Source of the DNA: Draconibacterium orientale
Lineage (GTDB): Bacteria; Bacteroidota; Bacteroidia; Bacteroidales; UBA12170
DNA length: 9,178 nucleotides
Assembly (NCBI GenBank): GCA_020718315.1
Contig: DYSK01000087.1
Location: 1-9,178, forward strand
Reading direction: 5' to 3'
In this document: positions 1 to 6,839 of the stretch, in pieces
Layout: each line of letters starts with the position of its first letter
How positions within the stretch are numbered: position 1 is the stretch's first letter
The notes under the pieces: generated by a model
The model's database searches: none
What the model was told of the DNA's origin: nothing
The model's input: only the letters and a program-made list of their open reading frames with translations
Program-made: the position numbers and the translations under genes

Positions 1-6
1 CAAAAC

Positions 7-37
7 TTGTCTTCCATATAAAAAGAACCTATTTTTG
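7..37 (+). promoter_or_regulatory. Bacteroidota-type promoter of truA
   Basis: A TTG at 7-9 is followed after 20 bases by TATTTTTG at 30-37, an exact match to the TAnnTTTG -7 element of Bacteroidota sigma factors, with spacing inside the usual range. Transcription would start in the mid-40s and leave a leader of roughly 15 bases before the truA ATG at 58. Inferred from pattern only. Confidence 0.6.
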
Positions 38-57
38 ATGCGAATAAATTCGTTTTT

Positions 58-825
58 ATGCTGAAGCGTTATTTTATAGAATTGGCTTACAATGGCCGGA
101 GTTTTCACGGATGGCAAATTCAGCCTAACGCATCCACCGTACAAGAAACTTTGCATATAGCATTGGAATTGCTAATCAAACAGAAATCGGAACTCGTTGG
201 CTGTGGAAGAACAGACACGGGTGTGCATGCCCGCAGTTTTTTTGCGCATTGCGATATGGATTTAGAATTGGCAAACATGGAAGCGGCACACCTGAAATTC
301 AAACTGAATCGGCTTCTGCCTAAAGACCTCGTAATTTTTCGGATTTTTCAAGTAAATACGAAAGCACACAGCCGGTTTGACGCCATCAGTCGCACTTACG
401 AATACCGCTTGCGTACAGACAAATATCCTTTCCAGCAAGACACAACTTATCGCGCACCAAACAGGCAATTCGATTTTCATTTGATGAATCAAGCCGCTTC
501 GGTTTTATTCGACTATACTGATTTCACCAGCTTTTCAAAAACAGGAACGGACGTGAAAACAAACAATTGCACCATTCTTCGAGCCAACTGGGAGCATTCT
601 GACGATGTGTGGGTGTTTACAATCCAAGCCGATCGCTTTTTGCGTAATATGGTTCGCGCTATTGTAGGAACGCTCCTGGATGTTGGAACAGGAAAAATAA
701 CCATTCACAAATTCAAACAAATAATCGAAAGCGAAAACCGAAGCAATGCCGGCTGGTCGGTTCCTGCTCATGGATTGGCTTTGGTAAAATTAGAATACCC
801 CGATTGGGTTTTTGAATGTGATTAA
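58..825 (+). CDS. truA: tRNA pseudouridine synthase A
   Basis: TruA converts uridines 38-40 of the tRNA anticodon stem-loop to pseudouridine in the cytoplasm. The 255-residue protein is close to the usual family length of about 250-270. The family signature GCGRTDTGVHA lies at residues 48-58, with the catalytic aspartate at D53. The RTYEYR segment supplies the conserved active-site tyrosine Y114. The C-terminal half carries the typical FLRNMVRAIVGTLL stretch and an AGWSVPAHGLAL ending motif. The ATG at 58 is the natural start: it gives the usual N-terminal strand (RYFIELAYNG) and lies just downstream of a good promoter. The gene stands alone and converges on the outer-membrane protein gene. 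Product identity is secure; specificity for positions 38-40 is taken from the family. Confidence 0.97.
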   Translation: MLKRYFIELAYNGRSFHGWQIQPNASTVQETLHIALELLIKQKSELVGCGRTDTGVHARSFFAHCDMDLELANMEAAHLKFKLNRLLPKDLVIFRIFQVNTKAHSRFDAISRTYEYRLRTDKYPFQQDTTYRAPNRQFDFHLMNQAASVLFDYTDFTSFSKTGTDVKTNNCTILRANWEHSDDVWVFTIQADRFLRNMVRAIVGTLLDVGTGKITIHKFKQIIESENRSNAGWSVPAHGLALVKLEYPDWVFECD

Positions 826-847
826 TTTTTTTTGGGAAAGACAAAAA

Positions 848-878
848 AAATCCCATCGGTGCTGTACCAATGGGATTT
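848..878. terminator. Bidirectional rho-independent terminator between truA and the OMP gene
   Basis: AAATCCCAT at 848-856 pairs perfectly with ATGGGATTT at 870-878. After one C/A mismatch the stem continues with GGT/ACC around a GCTGT loop (861-865). An A run precedes it (843-850) and a T-rich stretch follows it (876-887), so it can work as an intrinsic terminator in both directions. It lies 22 bases past the truA stop and 21 bases past the OMP stop on the other strand. Confidence 0.85.
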
Positions 879-899
879 ATTTTTATTGAAAAATAGTCT

Positions 900-2252
900 C
901 TAGAAAAGATAATTTAAGCCAATGTACATACCCGAACTTCCGTCTTCGGCTGCTGCGGCCATTCCGTAATCTACACTAATAATAAAGTTTTGATTCATCA
1001 CAATTTTTAGGCCGGCACCATAACCAATATGAAGTGCTTCGGCACCAATATCGAAATAATCGGCTGTAGGAATTCCGGTAGGAACTGTAATTGGAATCAA
1101 AGCAACGGCTTTTCCGGCATCTAAGAATCCATTAACACCAATATAAAAATTCTGATTGATGAATTTAAATTTTACCGCTTTAAATCGAGCTTCAAAATTA
1201 CCATAAGCAAATCCATCGCCAACAACACGATTCCGCAAAACGCCACGCAGACTCTTGCTTCCGCCCAATCCTTCCGAAAAAGCAGAGCGATTTGCAGCAA
1301 TCACCATTAAATTCTGAGCGTACCAAGGCGTTTCTCCTGCAATGGTATTCTGATATCCCAATCGATATGCAAAAGTCAAACGATTCTTAACAATAGTAAA
1401 ATATTGACGATGCGTGATATAAAATTTCATAAAGCCTTCATCGTGACTGCCCAAAAATCCGGGAGCAAAAGAAAAGCCCGCTTCTGTCCAGATTCCACTA
1501 TTCGGATTGGGACGATTATCGCGCGAATCGTAGGTTAATCCCGCTTTCAAAGTAACCATCGAACCTCCTTCAGCCTGATTTGCCGGAATCAATCCCCAGG
1601 CTATGTAATTTTCGTATAAACCAGGTACAGCGGTCAAGCTTGGCAAATAATCAGGATCGTTTATATCTACTCCATCGTTGTATTTATCAATGTCAACGGA
1701 GCCAATATTAAAATTATAATATCCGATTCCGGCCGACCATTGTAATTTTCCTAAACCCAAATCGCCTACTAAATCGGCAGTTGTGCGAAACAAATTACGT
1801 TTATGCTTATAGATCATTCTGCTTCTGTAAGCAGGATCTTCCTGATCCTCCCAGCCGGCATTATACACCGACTCGTAACCATTAAAACCATAAAAAGCTG
1901 CCAAAGCATCGGGCAAATAACCTAAGTCAAAATTAAGACGAACGCCCTCAATTAACTGATCGCCTTCGTAGGCAAAACGAAAAATACTTCCCCCTTTGGT
2001 AAACTTTGAAGCTTCTACATAAAACATATGATTGTACTCCGGATAGCGGCTTCCATCGCCATAATTGTAAATACTCGACAGCGCGCCGTACTGAAAACCC
2101 ATATCGCTGTCAAAAGAAACAACAGGCAAAGCGCCAACGTTCCAACCAGTTTTAACCTCCTCGGTTTGCTCTTTCTTTTCGTCTTGTGCGAAAACATTTA
2201 GCGTAAACGCTAAAAAAAGAAGCAGAAAAAATGCACCATAAATTTTTCTCAT
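900..2252 (-). CDS. Omp85/BamA-TamA-like outer-membrane beta-barrel protein without POTRA domains
   Basis: This is a 450-residue exported protein. A signal peptide covers residues 1-22 (MRK, then a hydrophobic core, with likely cleavage after VFA before QDE). The rest has alternating aromatic and polar residues typical of a barrel and ends in phenylalanine (NYLF), as outer-membrane proteins do. The segment around L335-R336-G337, in a GGSKSLRG context, matches the conserved loop-6 (V/I)RG motif of the Omp85 superfamily. BamA and TamA carry long periplasmic POTRA repeats; here only about 15 polar, charged residues separate the signal peptide from the barrel, so it is a barrel-only member. Such proteins are common in Bacteroidota, and their substrate is mostly unknown. 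It follows mazG by 15 bases on the same strand and probably shares its transcript. A role in outer-membrane assembly or transport is inferred only from family. Confidence 0.85.
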   Translation of the reverse strand: MRKIYGAFFLLLFLAFTLNVFAQDEKKEQTEEVKTGWNVGALPVVSFDSDMGFQYGALSSIYNYGDGSRYPEYNHMFYVEASKFTKGGSIFRFAYEGDQLIEGVRLNFDLGYLPDALAAFYGFNGYESVYNAGWEDQEDPAYRSRMIYKHKRNLFRTTADLVGDLGLGKLQWSAGIGYYNFNIGSVDIDKYNDGVDINDPDYLPSLTAVPGLYENYIAWGLIPANQAEGGSMVTLKAGLTYDSRDNRPNPNSGIWTEAGFSFAPGFLGSHDEGFMKFYITHRQYFTIVKNRLTFAYRLGYQNTIAGETPWYAQNLMVIAANRSAFSEGLGGSKSLRGVLRNRVVGDGFAYGNFEARFKAVKFKFINQNFYIGVNGFLDAGKAVALIPITVPTGIPTADYFDIGAEALHIGYGAGLKIVMNQNFIISVDYGMAAAAEDGSSGMYIGLNYLF

Positions 2253-2267
2253 GTTTTTAAATTTAAA

Positions 2268-2600
2268 TTAGTTCAGTTTTTTGTTGTTTTTATGTCGTTC
2301 GCTGTCGCGATGCGTTTTCTTTTCCATATTTTTTTCGAAAGCTTCCGTTAAATCAACTCCGGTTTGATTGGCCAAACAAATCAGAACAAAAAGAACGTCG
2401 GCCATCTCATCAGCAAGATTAACATCTTTATCTGTTTCCTTAAATGATTGTTCGCCATAAGTCCGACCAATGATTCGAGCAAGCTCCCCAACCTCTTCGG
2501 TCAACTGAGCCAGATTTGTCAGCTCATTGAAATAGCGCACACCTTTTTCTTTAATCCACTGATCTACTAGTTCTTGAGCCTTTTTAATGCTTATCTCCAT
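2268..2600 (-). CDS. MazG-like nucleotide pyrophosphohydrolase (YpjD type)
   Basis: A 110-residue all-helical protein of the MazG/dUTPase-like superfamily. It hydrolyses non-canonical or excess (d)NTPs to the monophosphate and pyrophosphate, usually as a house-cleaning enzyme. The metal-binding motif EExxE...ExxD is intact: E35, E36 and E39 in LTEEVGELAR, then E65 and D68 in LADEMADVLF. The single short domain and the C-terminal THRDSERH segment resemble B. subtilis YpjD more than the two-domain E. coli MazG. The ATG at 2598-2600 lies a few bases after the predicted transcription start of a good minus-strand promoter. It is the first gene of a likely two-gene unit with the outer-membrane barrel gene; no functional link between the two is evident. 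The nucleotide substrate cannot be read from sequence. Confidence 0.92.
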   Translation of the reverse strand: MEISIKKAQELVDQWIKEKGVRYFNELTNLAQLTEEVGELARIIGRTYGEQSFKETDKDVNLADEMADVLFVLICLANQTGVDLTEAFEKNMEKKTHRDSERHKNNKKLN

Positions 2601-2614
2601 TGGATTAATTTTAA

Positions 2615-2646
2615 CGAAAGTAAAACATTCATTCTATTATTCCAAA
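2615..2646 (-). promoter_or_regulatory. Promoter of the mazG-OMP unit
   Basis: Read on the minus strand, TTTG (2646-2643) is followed after 20 bases by TACTTTCG (2622-2615), which differs from TAnnTTTG at one base. The start of transcription would fall only about 8-10 bases before the mazG ATG, giving a very short leader. Confidence 0.5.
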
Positions 2647-2736
2647 AAAATATGGGCGCTTATGCGGAAAACAACGAAAAATCTTCCATACAAACCAAAA
2701 TCCCTTTTAGAAAATAACAAAATTTTATGCATTAGG

Positions 2737-2770
2737 TTGGAGCATGCATATCGCAAATTTTATAATTTTG
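2737..2770 (+). promoter_or_regulatory. Promoter of the MOSC gene
   Basis: TTG at 2737-2739 and TAATTTTG at 2763-2770 (exact TAnnTTTG) are 23 bases apart, at the upper end of the usual spacing. The leader to the ATG at 2793 would be about 15 bases. Two ATGCAT hexamers (2727-2732 and 2744-2749) flank the -33 element and could be an operator, which is speculative. Confidence 0.5.
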
Positions 2771-2792
2771 AGCCCTCAAAGTCAAAAGAAGA

Positions 2793-3233
2793 ATGCAAAT
2801 AGTTTCTGTAAATATTTCCGAGAAAAAGGGAACCATCAAAACGCCTGTTGATTGGATTGAACTAACGACTACAGGAGTGAAAAACGATGCCCATGCAGGA
2901 AAATGGCATCGACAAGTGAGCCTGTTGGCCAAAGAGAGCAATGAGCGGTTTGCCAAAAAAGCCAAACGCGAGGTGGCTTATGGCGAATTTGCCGAAAACA
3001 TTACCACCGAAGGCATCGTTTTGCATAAAACCATTCCCGGCGACCGATTGATTATTGGCGAAACAGAATTGGAAATAACTCAGATTGGAAAAAAATGTCA
3101 TGGCGATAATTGCGCAATTTTTCGCGAAGTGGGCGCTTGTGTGATGCCAAAAGAGGGAATTTTTGCAAAGGTGATCAAAGCGGGAATTGTAAAGCCGGGC
3201 GACAAACTCATCTACATTCCACAAAGTGCATAA
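2793..3233 (+). CDS. MOSC-domain protein with conserved cysteine cluster
   Basis: A 146-residue single-domain MOSC protein (the domain named after the molybdenum cofactor sulfurase C-terminus). MOSC domains are all-beta modules thought to bind the molybdenum cofactor or carry sulfur through a conserved cysteine. Visible hallmarks are GEFAEN at 64-69, PGDRLIIGE at 82-90, ITQIGKKCHGDNC at 95-107, and GACVMPKEGIFAKV at 114-127. Cysteines C102, C107 and C116 all lie in the conserved C-terminal segment, where the family's sulfur-carrying residue is expected. No signal peptide or membrane segment is seen, so it is probably cytoplasmic. It is followed 50 bases later by a MOSC-MogA fusion on the same strand, which strengthens a molybdopterin-related role. 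The A-rich AAAAGAAGA before the ATG is not a clear Shine-Dalgarno. The exact reaction is unknown. Confidence 0.88.
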   Translation: MQIVSVNISEKKGTIKTPVDWIELTTTGVKNDAHAGKWHRQVSLLAKESNERFAKKAKREVAYGEFAENITTEGIVLHKTIPGDRLIIGETELEITQIGKKCHGDNCAIFREVGACVMPKEGIFAKVIKAGIVKPGDKLIYIPQSA

Positions 3234-3252
3234 AAGCAATGGCCGAATAGTT

Positions 3253-3260
3253 TAATTTTG
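3253..3260 (+). promoter_or_regulatory. Possible -7 element before the MOSC-MogA gene
   Basis: TAATTTTG at 3253-3260 matches TAnnTTTG exactly and lies 23 bases before the ATG at 3284. I see no TTG at the right distance upstream (GTG at 3226-3228 is 24 bases away), so this may be a weak secondary promoter within a two-gene unit. Confidence 0.3.
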
Positions 3261-3283
3261 CCGCATAAAATCAACAGTCAATC

Positions 3284-4198
3284 ATGGAACTTAAAATAAT
3301 CTCGGTAAGTTTGGCCGCCGAAGCCGGCCGAAAATTTGCTGCATCGAAAATTGTGCTCGACAAAAGTGGCGTTGTTGGCGATGTTCATGCCAACACTTCG
3401 CGTGCTGTAAGCCTGATTGATCAATCGCACATCGATAATTTCAAGAAGATTACGGAAAGCAGAACTACCGAAGCCGGCGAGTTTGCCGAAAACGTACGCA
3501 TTGAAGGATTGAACAGCCTAAAAGCGAATCCATTTGATCAGTTTGTTAGCCATTCGGTGGTATTGGAAGTTACTCAAATTGGCAAGCCTTTTCATGCCTC
3601 TTTCAGCGAAATTGGGCATTATGTAATGCCAAGAGTGGGGATTTTTACACGCGTTTTGAGCGGCGGAACACTAAAAGCCGGCGATATATTCTCCTTTCGG
3701 CCAAAAACCTTTCAGGCAAAAATCATTACACTCAGCGACAGGGCAAGTCATGGAATTTACGAAGATAAGAGCGGCGCTTTGATTGCTCAAAAGCTTCAGG
3801 ATTATTTTAAAAAGATTGGCTGGCGTCTTTCTATCGACAAACAAATTATCCCGGACGAAAAGCAACTGCTTCAGCATCAAATCGCAGAAGCAAAAGAACA
3901 GGGATTCGACCTGATTTTTACCACGGGCGGAACAGGAATTGGATCGCGCGATATTACACTTTCTGTTGTTAAACCGTTGCTTGAGCACGAAATTCCCGGA
4001 ATAATGGAATCTATCCGCATGAAATATGGCACCATAAAACCAAATGCCTTGCTAAGCGGTGGTGTTGCCGGGGTAGTTGGTTCCGCAATTATTTATACAC
4101 TTCCGGGAAGCGCAAAAGCGGTTGAAGAATATATGCAAGAGATTCTAAATACGCTGCAACATCTTCTTTTCATGAAGGCAGATATGGATGTTCATTGA
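3284..4198 (+). CDS. MOSC-MogA fusion, molybdopterin adenylyltransferase-like protein
   Basis: A 304-residue two-domain protein. Residues 1-140 form a MOSC domain related to the upstream protein (GEFAEN at 65-70, VTQIGK at 96-101, VMPRVGIF at 114-121). Residues 144-290 form a MogA/MoaB domain: ITLSDRASHGIYEDKSG at 148-164, IIPDE at 188-192, TTGGTGIGSRD at 213-223, and LPGSAKAVEE at 273-282. D191 and D223 align with E. coli MogA D49 and D82, the residues needed for adenylation of molybdopterin, so the MogA half looks active. In contrast, the position of C102 in the neighbour is F103 here, and the whole protein has no cysteine. The MOSC half therefore cannot carry sulfur on a cysteine and may instead bind cofactor or partner. 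MOSC-MogA fusions are, as I recall, found in other anaerobic bacteria. Cytoplasmic; no other cofactor genes are in the window. Confidence 0.9.
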   Translation: MELKIISVSLAAEAGRKFAASKIVLDKSGVVGDVHANTSRAVSLIDQSHIDNFKKITESRTTEAGEFAENVRIEGLNSLKANPFDQFVSHSVVLEVTQIGKPFHASFSEIGHYVMPRVGIFTRVLSGGTLKAGDIFSFRPKTFQAKIITLSDRASHGIYEDKSGALIAQKLQDYFKKIGWRLSIDKQIIPDEKQLLQHQIAEAKEQGFDLIFTTGGTGIGSRDITLSVVKPLLEHEIPGIMESIRMKYGTIKPNALLSGGVAGVVGSAIIYTLPGSAKAVEEYMQEILNTLQHLLFMKADMDVH

Positions 4199-4311
4199 AA
4201 CCCATCGTTTTTTTTAACAAATAAAATATCGGTTAAAAAGTCCGAATCAACTACTTTGGCTTTGATTTTGCTCAAAAAAGCTAAAACTGGTGCATAAACG
4301 CCTATTTTACT

Positions 4312-4319
4312 TATTTTTG
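4312..4319 (+). promoter_or_regulatory. -7 element of the rsfS-ftsH operon
   Basis: TATTTTTG at 4312-4319 matches TAnnTTTG exactly and is followed by GC as in many Bacteroidota promoters. The -33 side is poor (CTGG at 4287-4290, spacing 21). Transcription would begin near 4325, about 20 bases before the ATG at 4344, which argues against any upstream rsfS start. Confidence 0.5.
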
Positions 4320-4343
4320 CAAAAACAAGCTATTAATCAGCGA

Positions 4344-4715
4344 ATGAGAAAACAAACAAATCCTATATCAACAGAAAAGCTCGTAGAAACCATCATTTTT
4401 GGCATACTCGAAAAAAAAGGTTTAGAAATCACCAAAATTGATTTTTCCAAAATGCAAAGTTCCATCTGCAAATATTTCGTAATCTGCCATGGGACTTCCA
4501 ATTCGCACATCGATGCCATTGCATATAGTATTGAGGAACAAACACATAAACAACTTGGTGAAAAACCTATTTTTACAGAAGGAAAAGAAAATAAAGAATG
4601 GATTTTGATTGATTATTTTGATGTTGTGGTACATGTTTTTCAAGAACCTACACGTAGATTCTACAATATTGAGAAACTTTGGGCCGACGCCAAAATAGAA
4701 ACAATCAAAATTTAG
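4344..4715 (+). CDS. rsfS: Ribosome silencing factor RsfS (Iojap family)
   Basis: RsfS binds ribosomal protein L14 (uL14) on the large subunit and blocks joining with the small subunit, lowering translation in starvation or stationary phase. The 123-residue protein shows the family features: KYFVICHGTSNSHIDAIA in the first half and WILIDYFDVVVHVF followed by RRFYNIEKLWADA in the second. The reading frame is open back to a GTG at 4290, but the 18 extra residues are not typical of the family and the TAnnTTTG element lies inside that stretch, so I chose the ATG at 4344. It lies 30 bases upstream of ftsH and is probably the first gene of the operon. The aspartate in DYFDVVVH replaces nothing unusual; the F in place of the usual G (DYGD) is a small variation. 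Confidence 0.94.
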   Translation: MRKQTNPISTEKLVETIIFGILEKKGLEITKIDFSKMQSSICKYFVICHGTSNSHIDAIAYSIEEQTHKQLGEKPIFTEGKENKEWILIDYFDVVVHVFQEPTRRFYNIEKLWADAKIETIKI

Positions 4716-4745
4716 TGCTAGCAACATTTTAACGAAGCAGACAGA

Positions 4746-6821
4746 ATGACAGAACAAGAGAACAATACAACCCCCGAAGAGAAGAAAAAAAACGCAACAA
4801 ACTCTTCATCACTAAAACCAAAAGGAAAATTTAGTTTTTATTGGATTTATGGCGCCTTAGCCATTTTATTTTTAGGCTTAAATTTTATTGGAGGAAACGA
4901 TTCTTCAAAAGAAACAAGTTGGGGCGAAATAAAGAAAATGTTGGAAAATCAAGATGTTGAAAAACTTGTTTTGGTCAACAAGGAATTGGCAGAAATCTAT
5001 ATCAAAAAAGACAAGCTGCATTTGTACACCAAAGAAGAAACAAATTCAACAAAGACCAATTTTTCCGGTCCTACTGCCGATTTTTATTACCAAATTGGCT
5101 CTGTAGAAACTTTTGAGCAACAAGTTCAGGATGTTCAAAAAGACTTGAAAGATCCGGTATATATTTCCAATGAAACCCGGCAAGATTGGGGCAAAGATAT
5201 TTTTGGCTGGGTTTTTCCGATTATACTGCTCATAGGTGTTTGGTTTTTTATCATGCGAATGATGAACAGAGGCGGTACCGGAGGAGGCCAAATTTTCAAT
5301 ATTGGCAAATCGAAAGCGCAGCTTTTCGATAAAGAATCTGCTGTAAGCGTTACATTTAAAGATGTTGCCGGATTGCAAGAAGCCAAAGTAGAAGTAATGG
5401 AAATTGTCGATTTTCTGAAAAGCCCCAAAAAATACACTGATTTGGGCGGTAAAATCCCAAAAGGTGCTTTGCTTGTTGGCCCTCCCGGTACAGGAAAAAC
5501 TTTATTGGCCAAAGCCGTTGCCGGCGAGGCAAAAGTTCCGTTTTTCTCGCTTTCGGGATCTGATTTTGTTGAAATGTTTGTAGGAGTTGGCGCATCGCGC
5601 GTTCGCGATCTTTTCAAACAAGCAAAAGAAAAAGCACCCTGCATTATTTTTATCGACGAAATAGACGCCATTGGAAGAGCACGTGGAAGAAATGCCATGA
5701 CAGGCGCCAATGATGAAAGAGAAAACACTCTCAATCAATTGCTCACAGAAATGGACGGATTTGGCAGCAATGCAGGCGTAATAATACTCGCCGCTACAAA
5801 CCGTGCCGATATCTTGGACAAAGCACTTTTGCGTGCCGGCCGATTTGATCGTCAAATTCATGTAGAACTTCCCGATTTAACAGAACGTGAAGCTATCTTT
5901 GTAGTCCACATGAAACCGCTTACCGTAAACAAAACGGTAGATGCAGTATTGCTCTCAAAGCAAACTCCCGGTTTTTCGGGGGCGGATATTGCCAATGTTT
6001 GTAACGAAGCAGCACTGATTGCGGCTCGACAAGATAAAAAAGAAATCACAAAACAAGATTTTTACGATGCCATTGACCGAATTATTGGCGGTTTAGAAAA
6101 GCGAAATAAAATCATCTCGAAACACGAAAAAGAAGTAATTGCTCATCACGAATCCGGACATGCCGCCGTAAGCTGGCTCTTGGAACATGCTCATCCATTG
6201 GTAAAAGTTACCATTGTGCCTCGCGGAAAAGCACTAGGAGCCGCTTGGTATTTGCCCGAAGAACGTCAGATTACCACTTTTGAACAAATGTTTGACGAAA
6301 TGGCTGCTACACTTGGTGGCCGAGCTGCAGAAAAGGTAATTTATAAAAAAGTGTCAACCGGTGCTTTAAACGATTTAGAAAAAGTAACGCGTCAGGCGTT
6401 TAATATGGTGGCCTATTTTGGACTGAACGAAAAAATTGGAAACATTTCTTTCTACGATTCGTCGGGGCAACAAGAATATCAATTTAATAAACCTTTTAGC
6501 GAAAAAACCGCTGAAATAATTGATAGTGAAGTACAAATTCTGGTGGAAAAAGCCTATCAAACTGCTGTAAAACTTTTAGAAGAAAATGAAGAAGGATTGC
6601 GTAAATTAGCGCACGTATTGATTGAGAAAGAAGTTATCTTTAGAGAAGATTTGGTGGCTGTTTTTGGCGAACGTAAATGGGATTTAGGCAAAGAACATAT
6701 CAGTATGATCACCGAAAATGGTGTTGATACAAAAGCTGTCGCACTTATCCAAGATTCAACAAAAACAGAAGGCAAAATGGAGGATGAGAGTCAATCGATC
6801 GAACCAAATGATGTAAAATAA
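4746..6821 (+). CDS. ftsH: ATP-dependent zinc metalloprotease FtsH
   Basis: FtsH is a hexameric inner-membrane AAA+ protease that extracts and degrades membrane and short-lived cytosolic proteins. In order: a polar N-terminal tail; a membrane segment at about 31-48; a periplasmic domain of about 100 residues; a second membrane segment at about 152-170; and the AAA domain. The AAA domain has Walker A GPPGTGKT at 245-252, Walker B with D304 and E305, and the second region of homology from A349 with arginine fingers R366 and R369. The protease domain has the zinc site HESGH at 468-472, catalytic E469, and the likely third ligand D543 in TGALNDLEK. The 691 residues fit the longer Bacteroidota forms, and the acidic C-terminal tail is poorly conserved in general. 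It lies 30 bases after rsfS and 18 bases before the LUD gene. All key residues are present, so it should be active; substrates cannot be read from sequence. Confidence 0.98.
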   Translation: MTEQENNTTPEEKKKNATNSSSLKPKGKFSFYWIYGALAILFLGLNFIGGNDSSKETSWGEIKKMLENQDVEKLVLVNKELAEIYIKKDKLHLYTKEETNSTKTNFSGPTADFYYQIGSVETFEQQVQDVQKDLKDPVYISNETRQDWGKDIFGWVFPIILLIGVWFFIMRMMNRGGTGGGQIFNIGKSKAQLFDKESAVSVTFKDVAGLQEAKVEVMEIVDFLKSPKKYTDLGGKIPKGALLVGPPGTGKTLLAKAVAGEAKVPFFSLSGSDFVEMFVGVGASRVRDLFKQAKEKAPCIIFIDEIDAIGRARGRNAMTGANDERENTLNQLLTEMDGFGSNAGVIILAATNRADILDKALLRAGRFDRQIHVELPDLTEREAIFVVHMKPLTVNKTVDAVLLSKQTPGFSGADIANVCNEAALIAARQDKKEITKQDFYDAIDRIIGGLEKRNKIISKHEKEVIAHHESGHAAVSWLLEHAHPLVKVTIVPRGKALGAAWYLPEERQITTFEQMFDEMAATLGGRAAEKVIYKKVSTGALNDLEKVTRQAFNMVAYFGLNEKIGNISFYDSSGQQEYQFNKPFSEKTAEIIDSEVQILVEKAYQTAVKLLEENEEGLRKLAHVLIEKEVIFREDLVAVFGERKWDLGKEHISMITENGVDTKAVALIQDSTKTEGKMEDESQSIEPNDVK

Positions 6822-6839
6822 GGCTTAATCTTTTGCTAT

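Noticed and set aside
2587..2802. Plus-strand open frame of 71 codons across the mazG/MOSC intergenic region
   Set aside because: It begins inside the mazG start, overlaps the MOSC start, contains both predicted promoters and has a lysine/asparagine-rich composition as expected of translated AT-rich spacer.
2862..3239. Minus-strand open frame of 125 codons opposite the MOSC gene
   Set aside because: It is antisense to a well-supported MOSC domain and shows no recognisable motif.
4199..4289. Possible terminator after the MOSC-MogA gene
   Set aside because: There is a T run at 4209-4216, but no stem longer than about 5 bp with a sensible loop precedes it, so I cannot support an intrinsic terminator.
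5135..5734. Minus-strand open frame of 199 codons inside ftsH
   Set aside because: It lies wholly antisense to the AAA domain of ftsH, whose motifs are intact. Its protein resembles no family I know, and such shadows are common opposite conserved genes.
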